A DNA stretch of 9,439 nucleotides from a bacterium (GTDB taxonomy: Bacteria; JACRDZ01; JAJRWM01). Positions 1 through 5,789 of the stretch are shown here, in pieces (position 1 is the first letter of the stretch; each line of letters opens with the position of its first letter). Under the pieces are notes generated by a model. It was not told the DNA's origin and did not search any database. It worked only from the letters and a program-made list of their open reading frames with translations. The DNA is taken from positions 1 to 9,439 of the forward strand of contig JAJRWM010000105.1 in assembly GCA_024276815.1 (NCBI GenBank), in the 5' to 3' direction. A program made the translations under genes and the position numbers.

Positions 1-1
1 C

Positions 2-283
2 TATGACAAATGGGTGAAACGCATTCCCGATGTTTATCGGAATGCCGTATTGGAACAAGAAACGGATTCCACAATCAGGCAAGCGGAGGATCCGTATTGC
101 CTGGCAACAATCAAACACTATCGCAGCCTGATTCCAATGGCCCAGGAGCATCGCAAACCGATATTTAACCTGACCTCGGCCGATGGCGCCATCGGCAGCC
201 ATGCCAACGCCGTGCAAGACGCAAAAAAAGATTTTCAGATGCTGGCCAAAAAGATCGCGGAACAGATGAATCTGCCTCTCTGA
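2..283 (+). CDS. C-terminal fragment of a ParA-like ATPase family protein (5' end outside window)
   Basis: The reading frame is open from base 2, so this is the last 93 residues of a longer protein that begins upstream and stops with TGA at 281-283. The fragment runs YDKWVKRIPDVYR..., then a conserved-looking block EDPYCLATIKHYRSLIPM, then RKPIFNLTSADGAIGSHANA, and ends in an amphipathic helix (DFQMLAKKIAEQMNLPL). A C terminus with 'P-I-F-x-L-T-x-A-D-G...' and a closing helix resembles the end of chromosome/plasmid-partitioning ParA-type ATPases (deviant Walker A family), which position DNA or protein cargo in the cytosol. The nucleotide-binding motifs would lie upstream and cannot be checked, so the assignment rests on resemblance only. 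The downstream gene is on the opposite strand and converges on it. Confidence 0.5.
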   Translation, partial: YDKWVKRIPDVYRNAVLEQETDSTIRQAEDPYCLATIKHYRSLIPMAQEHRKPIFNLTSADGAIGSHANAVQDAKKDFQMLAKKIAEQMNLPL

Positions 284-300
284 AAGCGGACAGAGCGCCT

Positions 301-340
301 CTTCCAGTTTCAATGTCTAAGGCGATGTGGAGTTTTTTTT
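301..340 (+). terminator. Possible weak Rho-independent terminator after the ParA-like gene
   Basis: A run of eight T (333-340) lies 50 nt after the stop codon. It is preceded directly by TGGAG (328-332), which can pair with CT(T)CCA at 301-306, and an outer alternative CGCCT (296-300)/AGGCG (320-324) also exists. The stem is short, bulged and has a loop of about 20 nt, so folding is uncertain. The position between convergent genes is right for a terminator. Confidence 0.3.
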
Positions 341-388
341 GTTCCCCAAAGAGTTCCCCCGGCAAAATACGCCTGATTGCGCTTTGCT

Positions 389-1183
389 TTAAAGCTGGTT
401 CTCTTTCATCTTCTGGTTGATAACGCTTAAATACTTGTTGGCGGCCTTGATTTCCCGCTGGCCTTCGGCCAGCATTCTTTTATCGCCCTGATAGATGAAG
501 TCGATTAATTTATCCAGACCGATCACCAGTTGGTTGATATACAACTGAAAATTATAGTGAATACTGGAAAAGTACTTTTTCACTTCGGGCTTTACCGCCG
601 CCTTGAGAATCATCCCGGCAACAGCTACCAGCTTGTTGCGGATCAGGCTTAACTGGTGATATTGTTTCATATCGCCGGAGGTTATCTGTTCGATAGAAAT
701 GCGTTTAAATTTCACGCCGGCCAGATACTTGTCTATTTCCGCCAGAACAGTTTCCAAAACATCATAATACTCCTGGCAGGTCTCAATATCCCTGGGCTTG
801 TACCTGGTATCCCCTCCTTCCTCCTCCGCGTGTTTGGCGGCCTCGTCCTGGCCCAGATGGGAGCTTAGCGAGGAATAGGTGTCCATCTCGCCGGTGCCGG
901 GCAGACTGATTTTAAGCCCCAGGTATCTTCTTTTAGAACTTGTTTCATGGGCGCTGGCCTCGATAAACGACTCCCGTTGCCTTCGCTCTCTCTCTTCAGC
1001 TTTCAACAAAGGCGTTTTGGAAAAGACGCGCGCGATATTATCCATGATCCGATACCAGGTGGGGATTTTACGCCTTTTTTCAAACATTTTCAGGATATGG
1101 GTGCCCATGGAAATGATATAAACCAGGTCCGCGACCAGGACCAAAATGACAACCAGCAAAATGCCGATCATTTTATAAGTCAT
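389..1183 (-). CDS. Uncharacterised membrane-anchored protein, 264 aa
   Basis: I do not recognise this protein family. Residues 5-31 form one long hydrophobic segment (MIGILLVVILVLVADLVYIISMGTHI) followed by a basic stretch (KRRK, 36-39), predicting a single N-terminal membrane anchor with the rest probably cytoplasmic. Residues 60-130 are charged and low in hydrophobics (KAEERERRQR, HAEEEGGDTR) and look like a flexible linker. Residues 133-264 look like an all-helical domain (CQEYYDVLETVLAEIDKYL..., SLIRNKLVAVAGMILKAAVKPEVKKYF..., YINQLVIGLDKLIDFI...). The ATG at 1183 is chosen because GGTGA lies just upstream on the minus strand and the membrane segment follows at once. It stands alone, divergent from the lipoprotein gene, and two dyad sequences lie 15-43 nt upstream of its start. 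The composition gives no enzymatic motif; a scaffold or regulatory role is possible but not shown. Confidence 0.75.
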   Translation of the reverse strand: MTYKMIGILLVVILVLVADLVYIISMGTHILKMFEKRRKIPTWYRIMDNIARVFSKTPLLKAEERERRQRESFIEASAHETSSKRRYLGLKISLPGTGEMDTYSSLSSHLGQDEAAKHAEEEGGDTRYKPRDIETCQEYYDVLETVLAEIDKYLAGVKFKRISIEQITSGDMKQYHQLSLIRNKLVAVAGMILKAAVKPEVKKYFSSIHYNFQLYINQLVIGLDKLIDFIYQGDKRMLAEGQREIKAANKYLSVINQKMKENQL

Positions 1184-1197
1184 ATCATTTCACCATC

Positions 1198-1226
1198 AAC
1201 AAAGCGTACGATTTGTTCCCGGAACA
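1198..1226. promoter_or_regulatory. Two overlapping dyad-symmetric sequences, candidate operator
   Basis: The first dyad is 20 bp (1198-1217): AACAAA, G, CGTACG, A, TTTGTT. All pairs are symmetric except one G/A pair on either side of the CGTACG core. The second is 13 bp (1214-1226), TGTTCC-C-GGAACA, perfect about its central base, and it shares TGTT with the first. Both sit 15-43 nt upstream of the minus-strand 264-aa gene, where a repressor or activator site would be expected. No regulator gene adjoins, so the protein that might bind is unknown. Confidence 0.35.
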
Positions 1227-1361
1227 TATTAAAATCTACTCCTGACGTTAGTTTAGCAGAAAACAGCCCCGGGATGCGAGGGCTAAATCATTTTCATGTT
1301 ATGCAGATTACGATAAATTAGTCTCGCGATGGCGCCTGAACCGGGAAGGAGATAAATGTTG

Positions 1362-1367
1362 TATAAT
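1362..1367 (+). promoter_or_regulatory. TATAAT hexamer immediately upstream of the lipoprotein start
   Basis: A perfect -10 hexamer ends 7 nt before the ATG at 1375, which would put transcription start at about the A of the ATG and make the mRNA leaderless. No -35 match lies 16-18 nt upstream and no TGn extension is present, so the promoter is unproven. A strong Shine-Dalgarno sequence (AAGGAG, 1346-1351) lies further upstream and points to a different, out-of-frame ATG at 1356. Confidence 0.35.
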
Positions 1368-1374
1368 AGAAAAG

Positions 1375-2211
1375 ATGAGGAAAGTAGACTGGTTGAAAAT
1401 CATCCTGGTTTTTGCCCTGTTCGCCGGCGCCTGTATCCGCCGGCCGTTGCCAGAGGGCCAATCACCGCAAACAATTATCTGGGAGAAGGAAATTATCCTG
1501 GAGCGGGATACCATAATTCCGGCCAATGCCACCCTGATAATAAAACCGGGAACGGTTGTTTTGTTTGGCGCTTACCAGGACCCGCGAGTAAGCCATCCCG
1601 CCTTTCCCGGAGTGGAACTGATCGTTAAGGGTAAGATAATAGCCCGGGGCACTAAAGCCCGGCCAATTATTTTCACCTCCGTCAACCGCTCCCTGGCCAG
1701 GATGAATTCCTGGGGCGCGGTCAATTTGCCGGACGCGACCAGCGGTGAGTTCGCTTACTGCCGGTTCGAGTTCGCCGCCACCGCTCTTCATTGCCAGTCA
1801 GGAACGTTAAAGCTTGCCAACTGTTCGTTTTTCTACAATGAAATCGGTTTACGGTTCAGCAACACCGATCCCGATGTTACCGACAGTTTTTTCTATAACA
1901 ACGGAACGGCCATCCAATATCATGACGCTTCGCCGCGAATTGTCAGTTCGGAAATTTCCCGCAACCGGGTTGGTGTTTTCTGTCGCTTCGGCAGCAAAAA
2001 CAGTAAAATAGCCTTCAGCAACATCTTCAACAACCTGGAATATAACATCAAGCTGGGGGAAGAGCAGGCCGATGATTTCCTGGCCCCGGAAAACTACTGG
2101 GGAGAAAATGATAATTTTTTCGCGCTCTATGACCGGCAAATGGCATCTTATCTAGGTAGAGTGATTGTTACTTCTCCCAGAAAAGAGAAATATCTTCTGG
2201 ATGAGGATTGA
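1375..2211 (+). CDS. Beta-helix-repeat lipoprotein, 278 aa
   Basis: The N terminus is a lipoprotein-type signal: basic MRKVDWLK, a hydrophobic core (IILVFALFAG) and Cys20 in ALFAGAC, a slightly degenerate lipobox. The mature protein is therefore probably lipid-anchored on the outside of the cytoplasmic membrane. Residues 45-240 contain repeating short beta-strand/turn units typical of right-handed parallel beta-helix (PbH1/NosD-like) proteins: TLIIKPGTVVLFG, ELIVKGKIIARGTKARPIIFTS, TLKLANCSFFYNEIGLRFSN, VTDSFFYNNGTAIQYHDASPRIVSSEISRNRVGVF, IAFSNIFNN, closing with ENYWG. Such folds often bind or cleave polysaccharide or serve as extracellular binding scaffolds; no catalytic residues can be assigned. 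ATG 1375 gives the clean signal peptide but has no good ribosome binding site of its own. The stop overlaps the next ORF region, so it heads a coupled cassette with the small membrane peptide and the AmrS-like gene. Confidence 0.8.
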   Translation: MRKVDWLKIILVFALFAGACIRRPLPEGQSPQTIIWEKEIILERDTIIPANATLIIKPGTVVLFGAYQDPRVSHPAFPGVELIVKGKIIARGTKARPIIFTSVNRSLARMNSWGAVNLPDATSGEFAYCRFEFAATALHCQSGTLKLANCSFFYNEIGLRFSNTDPDVTDSFFYNNGTAIQYHDASPRIVSSEISRNRVGVFCRFGSKNSKIAFSNIFNNLEYNIKLGEEQADDFLAPENYWGENDNFFALYDRQMASYLGRVIVTSPRKEKYLLDED

Positions 2212-2213
2212 GC

Positions 2214-2441
2214 GTGAAGAAAACAGTTTTCTCCGTTAAGCGGTCGAACAAATTCTGTTTACTCTTGTTTTTGGTGGTTTCCGGCTGGATTTTTTTCCTG
2301 GTCGGTCAGGAATTGTTTTTCCCGGCGCCACCCGTACCGGTCATTGACGTGGCGGCTGAACTCGCCAAAATTGAAAAAGCCGGGTTGTCATTATATCCGG
2401 CCAGGTTTTACCGGATTACGGGAGAGGACGCGGTAAAATGA
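2214..2441 (+). CDS. Small single-pass membrane protein, 75 aa, coupled to the AmrS-like gene
   Basis: This short protein has a basic N terminus (KKTVFSVKRSNK), one hydrophobic segment at residues 14-31 (FCLLLFLVVSGWIFFLVG), a proline-rich stretch (PAPPVP, 37-42), and a roughly 30-residue tail (AELAKIEKAGLSLYPARFYRIT). The topology suggests a membrane-anchored peptide whose tail is outside the cytoplasm, by the positive-inside rule. The GTG at 2214 is preferred: GAGGA at 2203-2207 gives 6-nt spacing. A TTG at 2208, overlapping the previous stop, is the alternative and adds two residues. Its own stop overlaps the radical SAM start (ATGA, 2438-2441), so translation is probably coupled. I do not recognise the family. 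Its placement suggests a role with AmrS or the lipoprotein, which is inference. Confidence 0.7.
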   Translation: MKKTVFSVKRSNKFCLLLFLVVSGWIFFLVGQELFFPAPPVPVIDVAAELAKIEKAGLSLYPARFYRITGEDAVK

Positions 2442-3418
2442 GCGGCCGGGTTGTTCAATGTCTGATTTGCCCCAAGGAATGTAAACTCGCTGAAGGACAG
2501 AGGGGAGACTGCCGTTCCCGGGCTAATTTTGGCGACAAAATGGTAACCCTGGTCTTTGGCGCGCCTTGCAGTTCCCATATCGACCCCATTGAGAAAAAAC
2601 CGTTGTACCACGTCTTACCCGCCAGCCGGGCGTTTTCAATCGCGACCGCCGGCTGTAATCTGCACTGCAAGTTCTGCCAGAACTGGGAGATATCCCAGGT
2701 CCCGCCCGAAGACATCCGTCATCTGCCGCTGTCGCCGGAAGGGGTGGTGAAACAGGCTGTAATGAGCCACAGCCGGTCAATCGCCTATACCTATTCCGAA
2801 CCGGTAACTTTCTATGAGTATACCCTGGAGACCGCCAAGCTGGCCCGCAGGAAAAAAATCCTGAACCTTCTGATTTCAGCCGGTTATATCAACCCGGAGC
2901 CACAGGATGTTCTATGTCAGTACCTGGACGCGGCGAACATCGACCTGAAAGGCATTACCGAGAAATTCTATCGTGAGGTCTGCTTCGCCACGCTCAAACC
3001 GGTGCAGGACGCGCTTATTCGGTTTAAAAAGAATGGCGTCTGGGTTGAGATCACCAACCTCATCGTCCCCACGCTCAATGATGAACCGAAGGATATTAAA
3101 TTATTGTGCGAATGGATCTTTAACGAACTGGGGCCTGATACGCCGCTGCATTTCTCCCGTTTTTATCCCATGTACCGCCTCAAAAACCTGCCGCCCACCC
3201 CCCGGGGCGCTCTGATTGCGGCCCGCGACATCGCCCGGGAGACGGGAATCAATTATGTTTATATCGGGAATTTAGACACGCCGGAAGGCAGTAACACTTA
3301 TTGTCCCAAGTGCCGGCGGCTGCTGGTTGAAAGAAGGGGCTACTGGGTTGTCAGAAATCAGGTCCGGGACGGGCGGTGCCCGTTTTGCCGGGAGACAATA
3401 CCCGGAATTTGGAGTTGA
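2438..3418 (+). CDS. amrS: AmrS-like radical SAM enzyme (AmmeMemoRadiSam system family), 326 aa
   Basis: The radical SAM signature is clear: CNLHCKFC, with Cys73, Cys77 and Cys80 binding the 4Fe-4S cluster that cleaves S-adenosylmethionine. The N-terminal motif CLICPKECKLAEGQRGDC (Cys8, Cys11, Cys15, Cys25) and the C-terminal CPKC (289-292) and CPFC (314-317) pairs match the AmrS branch, related to pyruvate formate-lyase-activating enzymes. Further family-like segments are YTYSEPVTFYEY (117-128) and NIDLKG (167-172). Family members are usually encoded with AMMECR1 (AmrA) and Memo (AmrB) proteins, and their substrate is not settled. Neither partner is in this window. Length is normal and the reading frame intact. 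The ATG overlaps the stop of the 75-aa membrane peptide, with GGGAGAGGA at 2419-2427 as ribosome binding site. The protein itself is cytosolic, flanked by envelope-directed small genes. Confidence 0.9.
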   Translation: MSGRVVQCLICPKECKLAEGQRGDCRSRANFGDKMVTLVFGAPCSSHIDPIEKKPLYHVLPASRAFSIATAGCNLHCKFCQNWEISQVPPEDIRHLPLSPEGVVKQAVMSHSRSIAYTYSEPVTFYEYTLETAKLARRKKILNLLISAGYINPEPQDVLCQYLDAANIDLKGITEKFYREVCFATLKPVQDALIRFKKNGVWVEITNLIVPTLNDEPKDIKLLCEWIFNELGPDTPLHFSRFYPMYRLKNLPPTPRGALIAARDIARETGINYVYIGNLDTPEGSNTYCPKCRRLLVERRGYWVVRNQVRDGRCPFCRETIPGIWS

Positions 3419-3420
3419 TT

Positions 3421-3597
3421 ATGAAAAGGATTGATTTTCTCAAAACACTGGCGGCTGTTTTTTTAGCGCTGGGAAGTTGGTCATGGCGAACCATTCTGAG
3501 GTATAATAACGCTTCGGTTGTCCAACCCGGCAAAGAGGCGATGTTCTACCGGGTAATCGGGAGCGGTGAGAAAAAAAATGGCGGTTCCCGACTGTAA
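3421..3597 (+). CDS. Small signal-peptide-bearing protein, 58 aa, after the AmrS-like gene
   Basis: It starts two bases after the radical SAM stop codon, with GGAG at 3411-3414 and 6-nt spacing to ATG 3421. The N terminus MKRIDFLKTLAAVFLALGSW resembles a twin-arginine-type signal (consensus S/T-R-R-x-F-L-K) but has KR in place of RR, so it may equally be a Sec signal or a membrane anchor. The remaining residues (RTILRYNNASVVQPGKEAMFYRVIGSG...) are short, polar and basic, without cysteines or recognised motifs. It may be a small exported factor working with the preceding gene products, or the remnant of a longer Tat-exported protein truncated here. The good ribosome binding site and tight spacing argue it is expressed. 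I cannot assign a function. Confidence 0.55.
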   Translation: MKRIDFLKTLAAVFLALGSWSWRTILRYNNASVVQPGKEAMFYRVIGSGEKKNGGSRL

Positions 3598-3718
3598 GGT
3601 TTTTGTTACATTTTCCAGGGATTAAAGGTTTTTGCGAATGATAACTATTTGTCACATCTACTATCATGGATTGGATTCGGATAAAACCAATTGCTGACTG
3701 ATTCGCTCATGTAATACT

Positions 3719-3727
3719 TGTTATAAT
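3719..3727 (+). promoter_or_regulatory. Extended -10 promoter element (TGTTATAAT)
   Basis: TG at 3719-3720, one base, then a perfect TATAAT at 3722-3727 make the TGnTATAAT extended -10 element, which can work for the vegetative sigma factor without a good -35. Start of transcription would be near 3734. Only a poor -35 (around 3698-3703) is visible. It reads toward ruvB, about 460 nt away, implying a long leader, or toward the small ORF at 3924. Confidence 0.5.
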
Positions 3728-3831
3728 ATATGATAAACCATTAAATAAAAACCGCCGGAGTGTTATTAACAAGGGTTGGCAATAACTTGACGTGAAAAAA
3801 AATTCTCCCTTTGAAATGTTTCAACAGCGTC

Positions 3832-3851
3832 TGTGGATAACTTGTGGAAAA
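3832..3851 (-). promoter_or_regulatory. Tandem DnaA-box pair
   Basis: TGTGGATAA at 3832-3840 is the exact reverse complement of the consensus DnaA box TTATCCACA. An 11-nt step further on, TGTGGAAAA (3843-3851) matches at 8 of 9 positions in the same orientation. One helical turn between boxes is the geometry of co-operative DnaA binding in replication origins and DnaA-regulated promoters. Confidence 0.55.
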
Positions 3852-3923
3852 TATTAACTTTTCTAAAAAGCGGTTCCGGTTATTAGATGTTTTTGAAAAT
3901 CTTGTTTTTTTGAGGTGTCCGGT

Positions 3924-4106
3924 ATGATTCTTGCTATAACCAATAAAGCCGTTTCCGCGCCGGCGAATCTTCTTGTGGCTAACTATATACCATTAATGGT
4001 ATTTCCCGCATCAATAGCATTTTTACCTATTTGTGTTAAAAAAAAAATGAGAAAACCCTTGACAGAAAGAATTTTGAATTACCGGAAAACCGCCGGCTGT
4101 GTATGA
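3924..4106 (+). CDS. Possible small hydrophobic protein, 60 aa
   Basis: An ATG at 3924 is preceded by GAGGTG (3912-3917) at 6-nt spacing, a good ribosome binding site. The predicted peptide begins MILAITNKAVSAPANLLVANY, contains a hydrophobic, proline-containing middle (YIPLMVFPASIAFLPICV), then a basic tail (KKKMRKPLTERILNYRKTAGCV). A small membrane peptide or leader peptide is possible. Against it: the region is AT-rich, contains a ten-A tract inside the frame and a DnaA-box-like site, and the sequence matches no family I know. It may be a chance ORF. Confidence 0.25.
   Translation: MILAITNKAVSAPANLLVANYIPLMVFPASIAFLPICVKKKMRKPLTERILNYRKTAGCV
3974..3982 (-). promoter_or_regulatory. DnaA-box-like site, one mismatch
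   Basis: TGTGGCTAA differs from the reverse complement of the consensus DnaA box by one base (C for A at position 6). It has the same orientation as the boxes at 3832, 3843 and 4141. It lies inside the possible small ORF at 3924-4106. Confidence 0.3.
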
Positions 4107-4140
4107 GAGCGAATCAAATATATAAATCCAGTCGATAAAA

Positions 4141-4149
4141 TGTGGATAA
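4141..4149 (-). promoter_or_regulatory. DnaA box, perfect match, upstream of ruvB
   Basis: TGTGGATAA is a second exact reverse complement of TTATCCACA, 46 nt before the ruvB ATG. It is in the same orientation as the upstream pair. This close to the start codon, bound DnaA could affect transcription of ruvB. Confidence 0.5.
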
Positions 4150-4194
4150 CTCTCAGAGGAACGAAAAAAAAGTTTGACAAAGAGGTCGTTTTGT

Positions 4195-5241
4195 ATGTCA
4201 TTTGGTGACGAGAGATTTATTTCCCCTGAAGTCCGGCTGACGGAAGCCAGCGCGGAGAACCAGCTACGGCCCGCCAAACTTGTTGATTTTATTGGTCAGC
4301 AAAAGATCAAGGATAGCCTGGGCATCTATATCGCCGCCGCCCGGCAGAGAAATGAGGCTATCGATCACGTGCTGTTATCCGGTCCGCCGGGATTGGGTAA
4401 AACCACCCTGGCTCATATCATCGCGCACGAAATGGGCGGCAGTATCAAAAGCACCTCCGGCCCGGTTCTCGAAAGGGCCGGCGACCTGGCGTCGATCCTC
4501 ACCAACCTGGAGCCTCAGGACGTTCTGTTCATTGACGAAATCCATCGCCTTAACCACATCGTTGAGGAAATACTCTACCCGGCCATGGAAGATTATCAAC
4601 TGGATATTATCATTGGTAAAGGTCCTTCAGCCCGTTCCTTGAAAATTGATCTGCCCAGCTTTACGCTGATCGGGGCTACGACCCGCTCCGGCCTGTTAAG
4701 CTCACCTTTAAGAGACCGCTTCGGCGTCAGCTTCCATTATAATTTTTACCAGCCTGAAGAACTGGTCAAGATAGTGCGGCGCTCAGCCGCCATAATGAAC
4801 ATTGAAATTGATGAAAAAGGCGCGCTGGAACTGGCGCGCCGGGCACGGGGAACGCCACGGATCGCCAACCGGCTTTTAAGGCGGGTCCGGGATTACGCCC
4901 AGGTCAAGGGCAATGGCCGAATTGATTTTGAAACCGCGAAAAAAGGTTTGGCCATGCTGGAGATCGACAAGCTGGGGCTGGATGAAATGGATCGCCATAT
5001 TCTCAGGACTGTCATCGACAAGTTCGGCGGCGGCCCGGTCGGCGGGGAGACCATCGCCATCGCCATCAGCGAAGAGGTCTCCACGCTCGAGGATGTTTAC
5101 GAGCCTTTCCTGATTCAACTGGGCTTTCTCCAGCGCACTCCCCGGGGACGCAAAGCGACGCCTTTGGCGTACCGGCATTTTAACCTGGACTATAATGATA
5201 TCGCCGGTCAAAAAGAAATCTGGTTCGATAAAGAAGAATGA
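4195..5241 (+). CDS. ruvB: RuvB, Holliday junction branch-migration ATPase, 348 aa
   Basis: RuvB is the hexameric AAA+ motor that, with RuvA, drives branch migration of Holliday junctions during recombinational repair. All hallmark elements are present: [12 protein letters not shown] near the N terminus (25-35), Walker A GPPGLGKT (63-70), Walker [10 protein letters not shown] (111-119), sensor region IGATTRSG (159-166), the arginine-finger segment LRDRFG (172-177), and the C-terminal winged-helix domain (about 265-335, with [11 protein letters not shown] and TPRGR). Length is typical. ATG 4195 is chosen because AGAGGT (4181-4186) gives 8-nt spacing and the product begins normally; an in-frame TTG at 4174 would add seven residues but is less well spaced from its own purine tract. 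ruvA and ruvC are not next to it. Its stop overlaps the start of queH (ATGA), and it heads a four-gene operon. Confidence 0.97.
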   Translation: MSFGDERFISPEVRLTEASAENQLRPAKLVDFIGQQKIKDSLGIYIAAARQRNEAIDHVLLSGPPGLGKTTLAHIIAHEMGGSIKSTSGPVLERAGDLASILTNLEPQDVLFIDEIHRLNHIVEEILYPAMEDYQLDIIIGKGPSARSLKIDLPSFTLIGATTRSGLLSSPLRDRFGVSFHYNFYQPEELVKIVRRSAAIMNIEIDEKGALELARRARGTPRIANRLLRRVRDYAQVKGNGRIDFETAKKGLAMLEIDKLGLDEMDRHILRTVIDKFGGGPVGGETIAIAISEEVSTLEDVYEPFLIQLGFLQRTPRGRKATPLAYRHFNLDYNDIAGQKEIWFDKEE

Positions 5242-5789
5242 CCAAGTCAGACCTTTTAATCCACGCCTGCTGCGCTCCGTGTTTAACCGCCCCGCTGAAC
5301 CTTTTCCGGGACGAGAAGCGGACGCCGTCCGTTTTCTTTTTTAATCCCAATATTCATCCCTATACCGAATACCTGAAGAGGCGGGATTGTTTAATTGAAT
5401 TTTGTGAACAGGAACAGGTGAAACTACTGGTCAAGGAGGAATACAGCCTGGAGGAGTTTCTGCGCGGGGTTATCTTTCGCGAGCATGAACGCTGCCGTGA
5501 CTGTTACTACACCCGGCTGAAGGCCGCCGCCCAATACGCCCGGCGGGGTGATTTTTCCCATTTTACCACCACTCTGCTGATCAGCCCATACCAAAAACAT
5601 GACCTGATCAGGGAAATCGGCCTGGAACTGGCCTCGGAATATAAGGTAGAATTTCTTTACCGCGACTTACGCGTCCTCTGGCCGGAACGCACCCGTTTAA
5701 CCAGGGAGTATAATCTTTATCGCCAGCGGTACTGCGGTTGTATTTATTCGGAAAAAGAGCGTTACCTCAAGAAAAATAAGGGGCAATGA
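5238..5789 (+). CDS. queH: QueH, epoxyqueuosine reductase, 183 aa
   Basis: QueH (DUF208 family) catalyses the last step of queuosine synthesis, reducing epoxyqueuosine in tRNA to queuosine; it is the cobalamin-independent alternative to QueG. The family cysteine motifs are present: HACCAPC at 9-15, ERCRDC at 85-89 (Cys86, Cys89), and YCGC at 165-168 in the segment [15 protein letters not shown]. These cysteines hold the iron-sulfur cluster and metal site in characterised members. Other family-like segments are [15 protein letters not shown] (34-48) and SPYQKHDLI (116-124). Length is typical for the short, cytosolic form. The start overlaps the ruvB stop by 4 nt, and its own stop overlaps the ligase start in the same way. 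In many bacteria queA and tgt lie beside ruvB, so a queuosine gene here is in keeping, but queA and tgt are not in this window. Confidence 0.93.
   Translation: MTKSDLLIHACCAPCLTAPLNLFRDEKRTPSVFFFNPNIHPYTEYLKRRDCLIEFCEQEQVKLLVKEEYSLEEFLRGVIFREHERCRDCYYTRLKAAAQYARRGDFSHFTTTLLISPYQKHDLIREIGLELASEYKVEFLYRDLRVLWPERTRLTREYNLYRQRYCGCIYSEKERYLKKNKGQ

Larger units (their letters stand above)
3598..4194. other. AT-rich spacer between the AmrS cassette and ruvB
   Basis: This stretch of about 600 bp is visibly more AT-rich than its flanks, with A- and T-tracts (for example ten A at 4038-4047) and no recognisable conserved gene. It holds an extended -10 promoter (3719-3727), two perfect and two one-mismatch DnaA-box sequences, and a possible 60-codon ORF (3924-4106). 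I looked for a tRNA or other structured RNA and saw none that I could support. It may act as the ruvB operon leader/promoter region, a DnaA-binding locus, or both. Confidence 0.6.

Noticed and set aside
341-359. Direct repeat GTTCCCC with a 5-nt gap.
   Set aside because: Two 7-nt copies only; chance level, and no flanking mobile element.
386-395. GCTTTAAAGC palindrome across the stop of the minus-strand 264-aa gene, considered as a terminator.
   Set aside because: Self-complementary with no loop and no T-run follows on the minus strand.
1265-1284. AGCCC/GGGCT stem-loop in the divergent intergenic region, considered as terminator or attenuator.
   Set aside because: Five-pair stem with 10-nt loop and only four T after it on the minus strand; it does not follow any gene end.
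1356-1628. A 90-codon ORF overlapping the lipoprotein gene in another frame, with a good ribosome site.
   Set aside because: The translated product shows no signal, domain or family resemblance, while the overlapping frame has a clear beta-helix lipoprotein; kept only as a start-site question.
3502-3507. A second perfect TATAAT inside the 58-aa gene.
   Set aside because: It has only a poor -35 (TTGGTC at 3477, 19-nt spacing), no TGn extension, and lies in coding sequence.
3657-3668. Short TAG-TAG repeat on the minus strand, considered as an origin DnaA-trio.
   Set aside because: Only two clear triplets, and about 165 bp from the nearest DnaA box, whereas trios directly adjoin a box.
4059-4064. 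TTGACA resembling a -35 element; a second copy lies at 4174-4179.
   Set aside because: No -10-like hexamer lies 16-18 nt downstream of either; the second would place the -10 inside the ruvB coding region.
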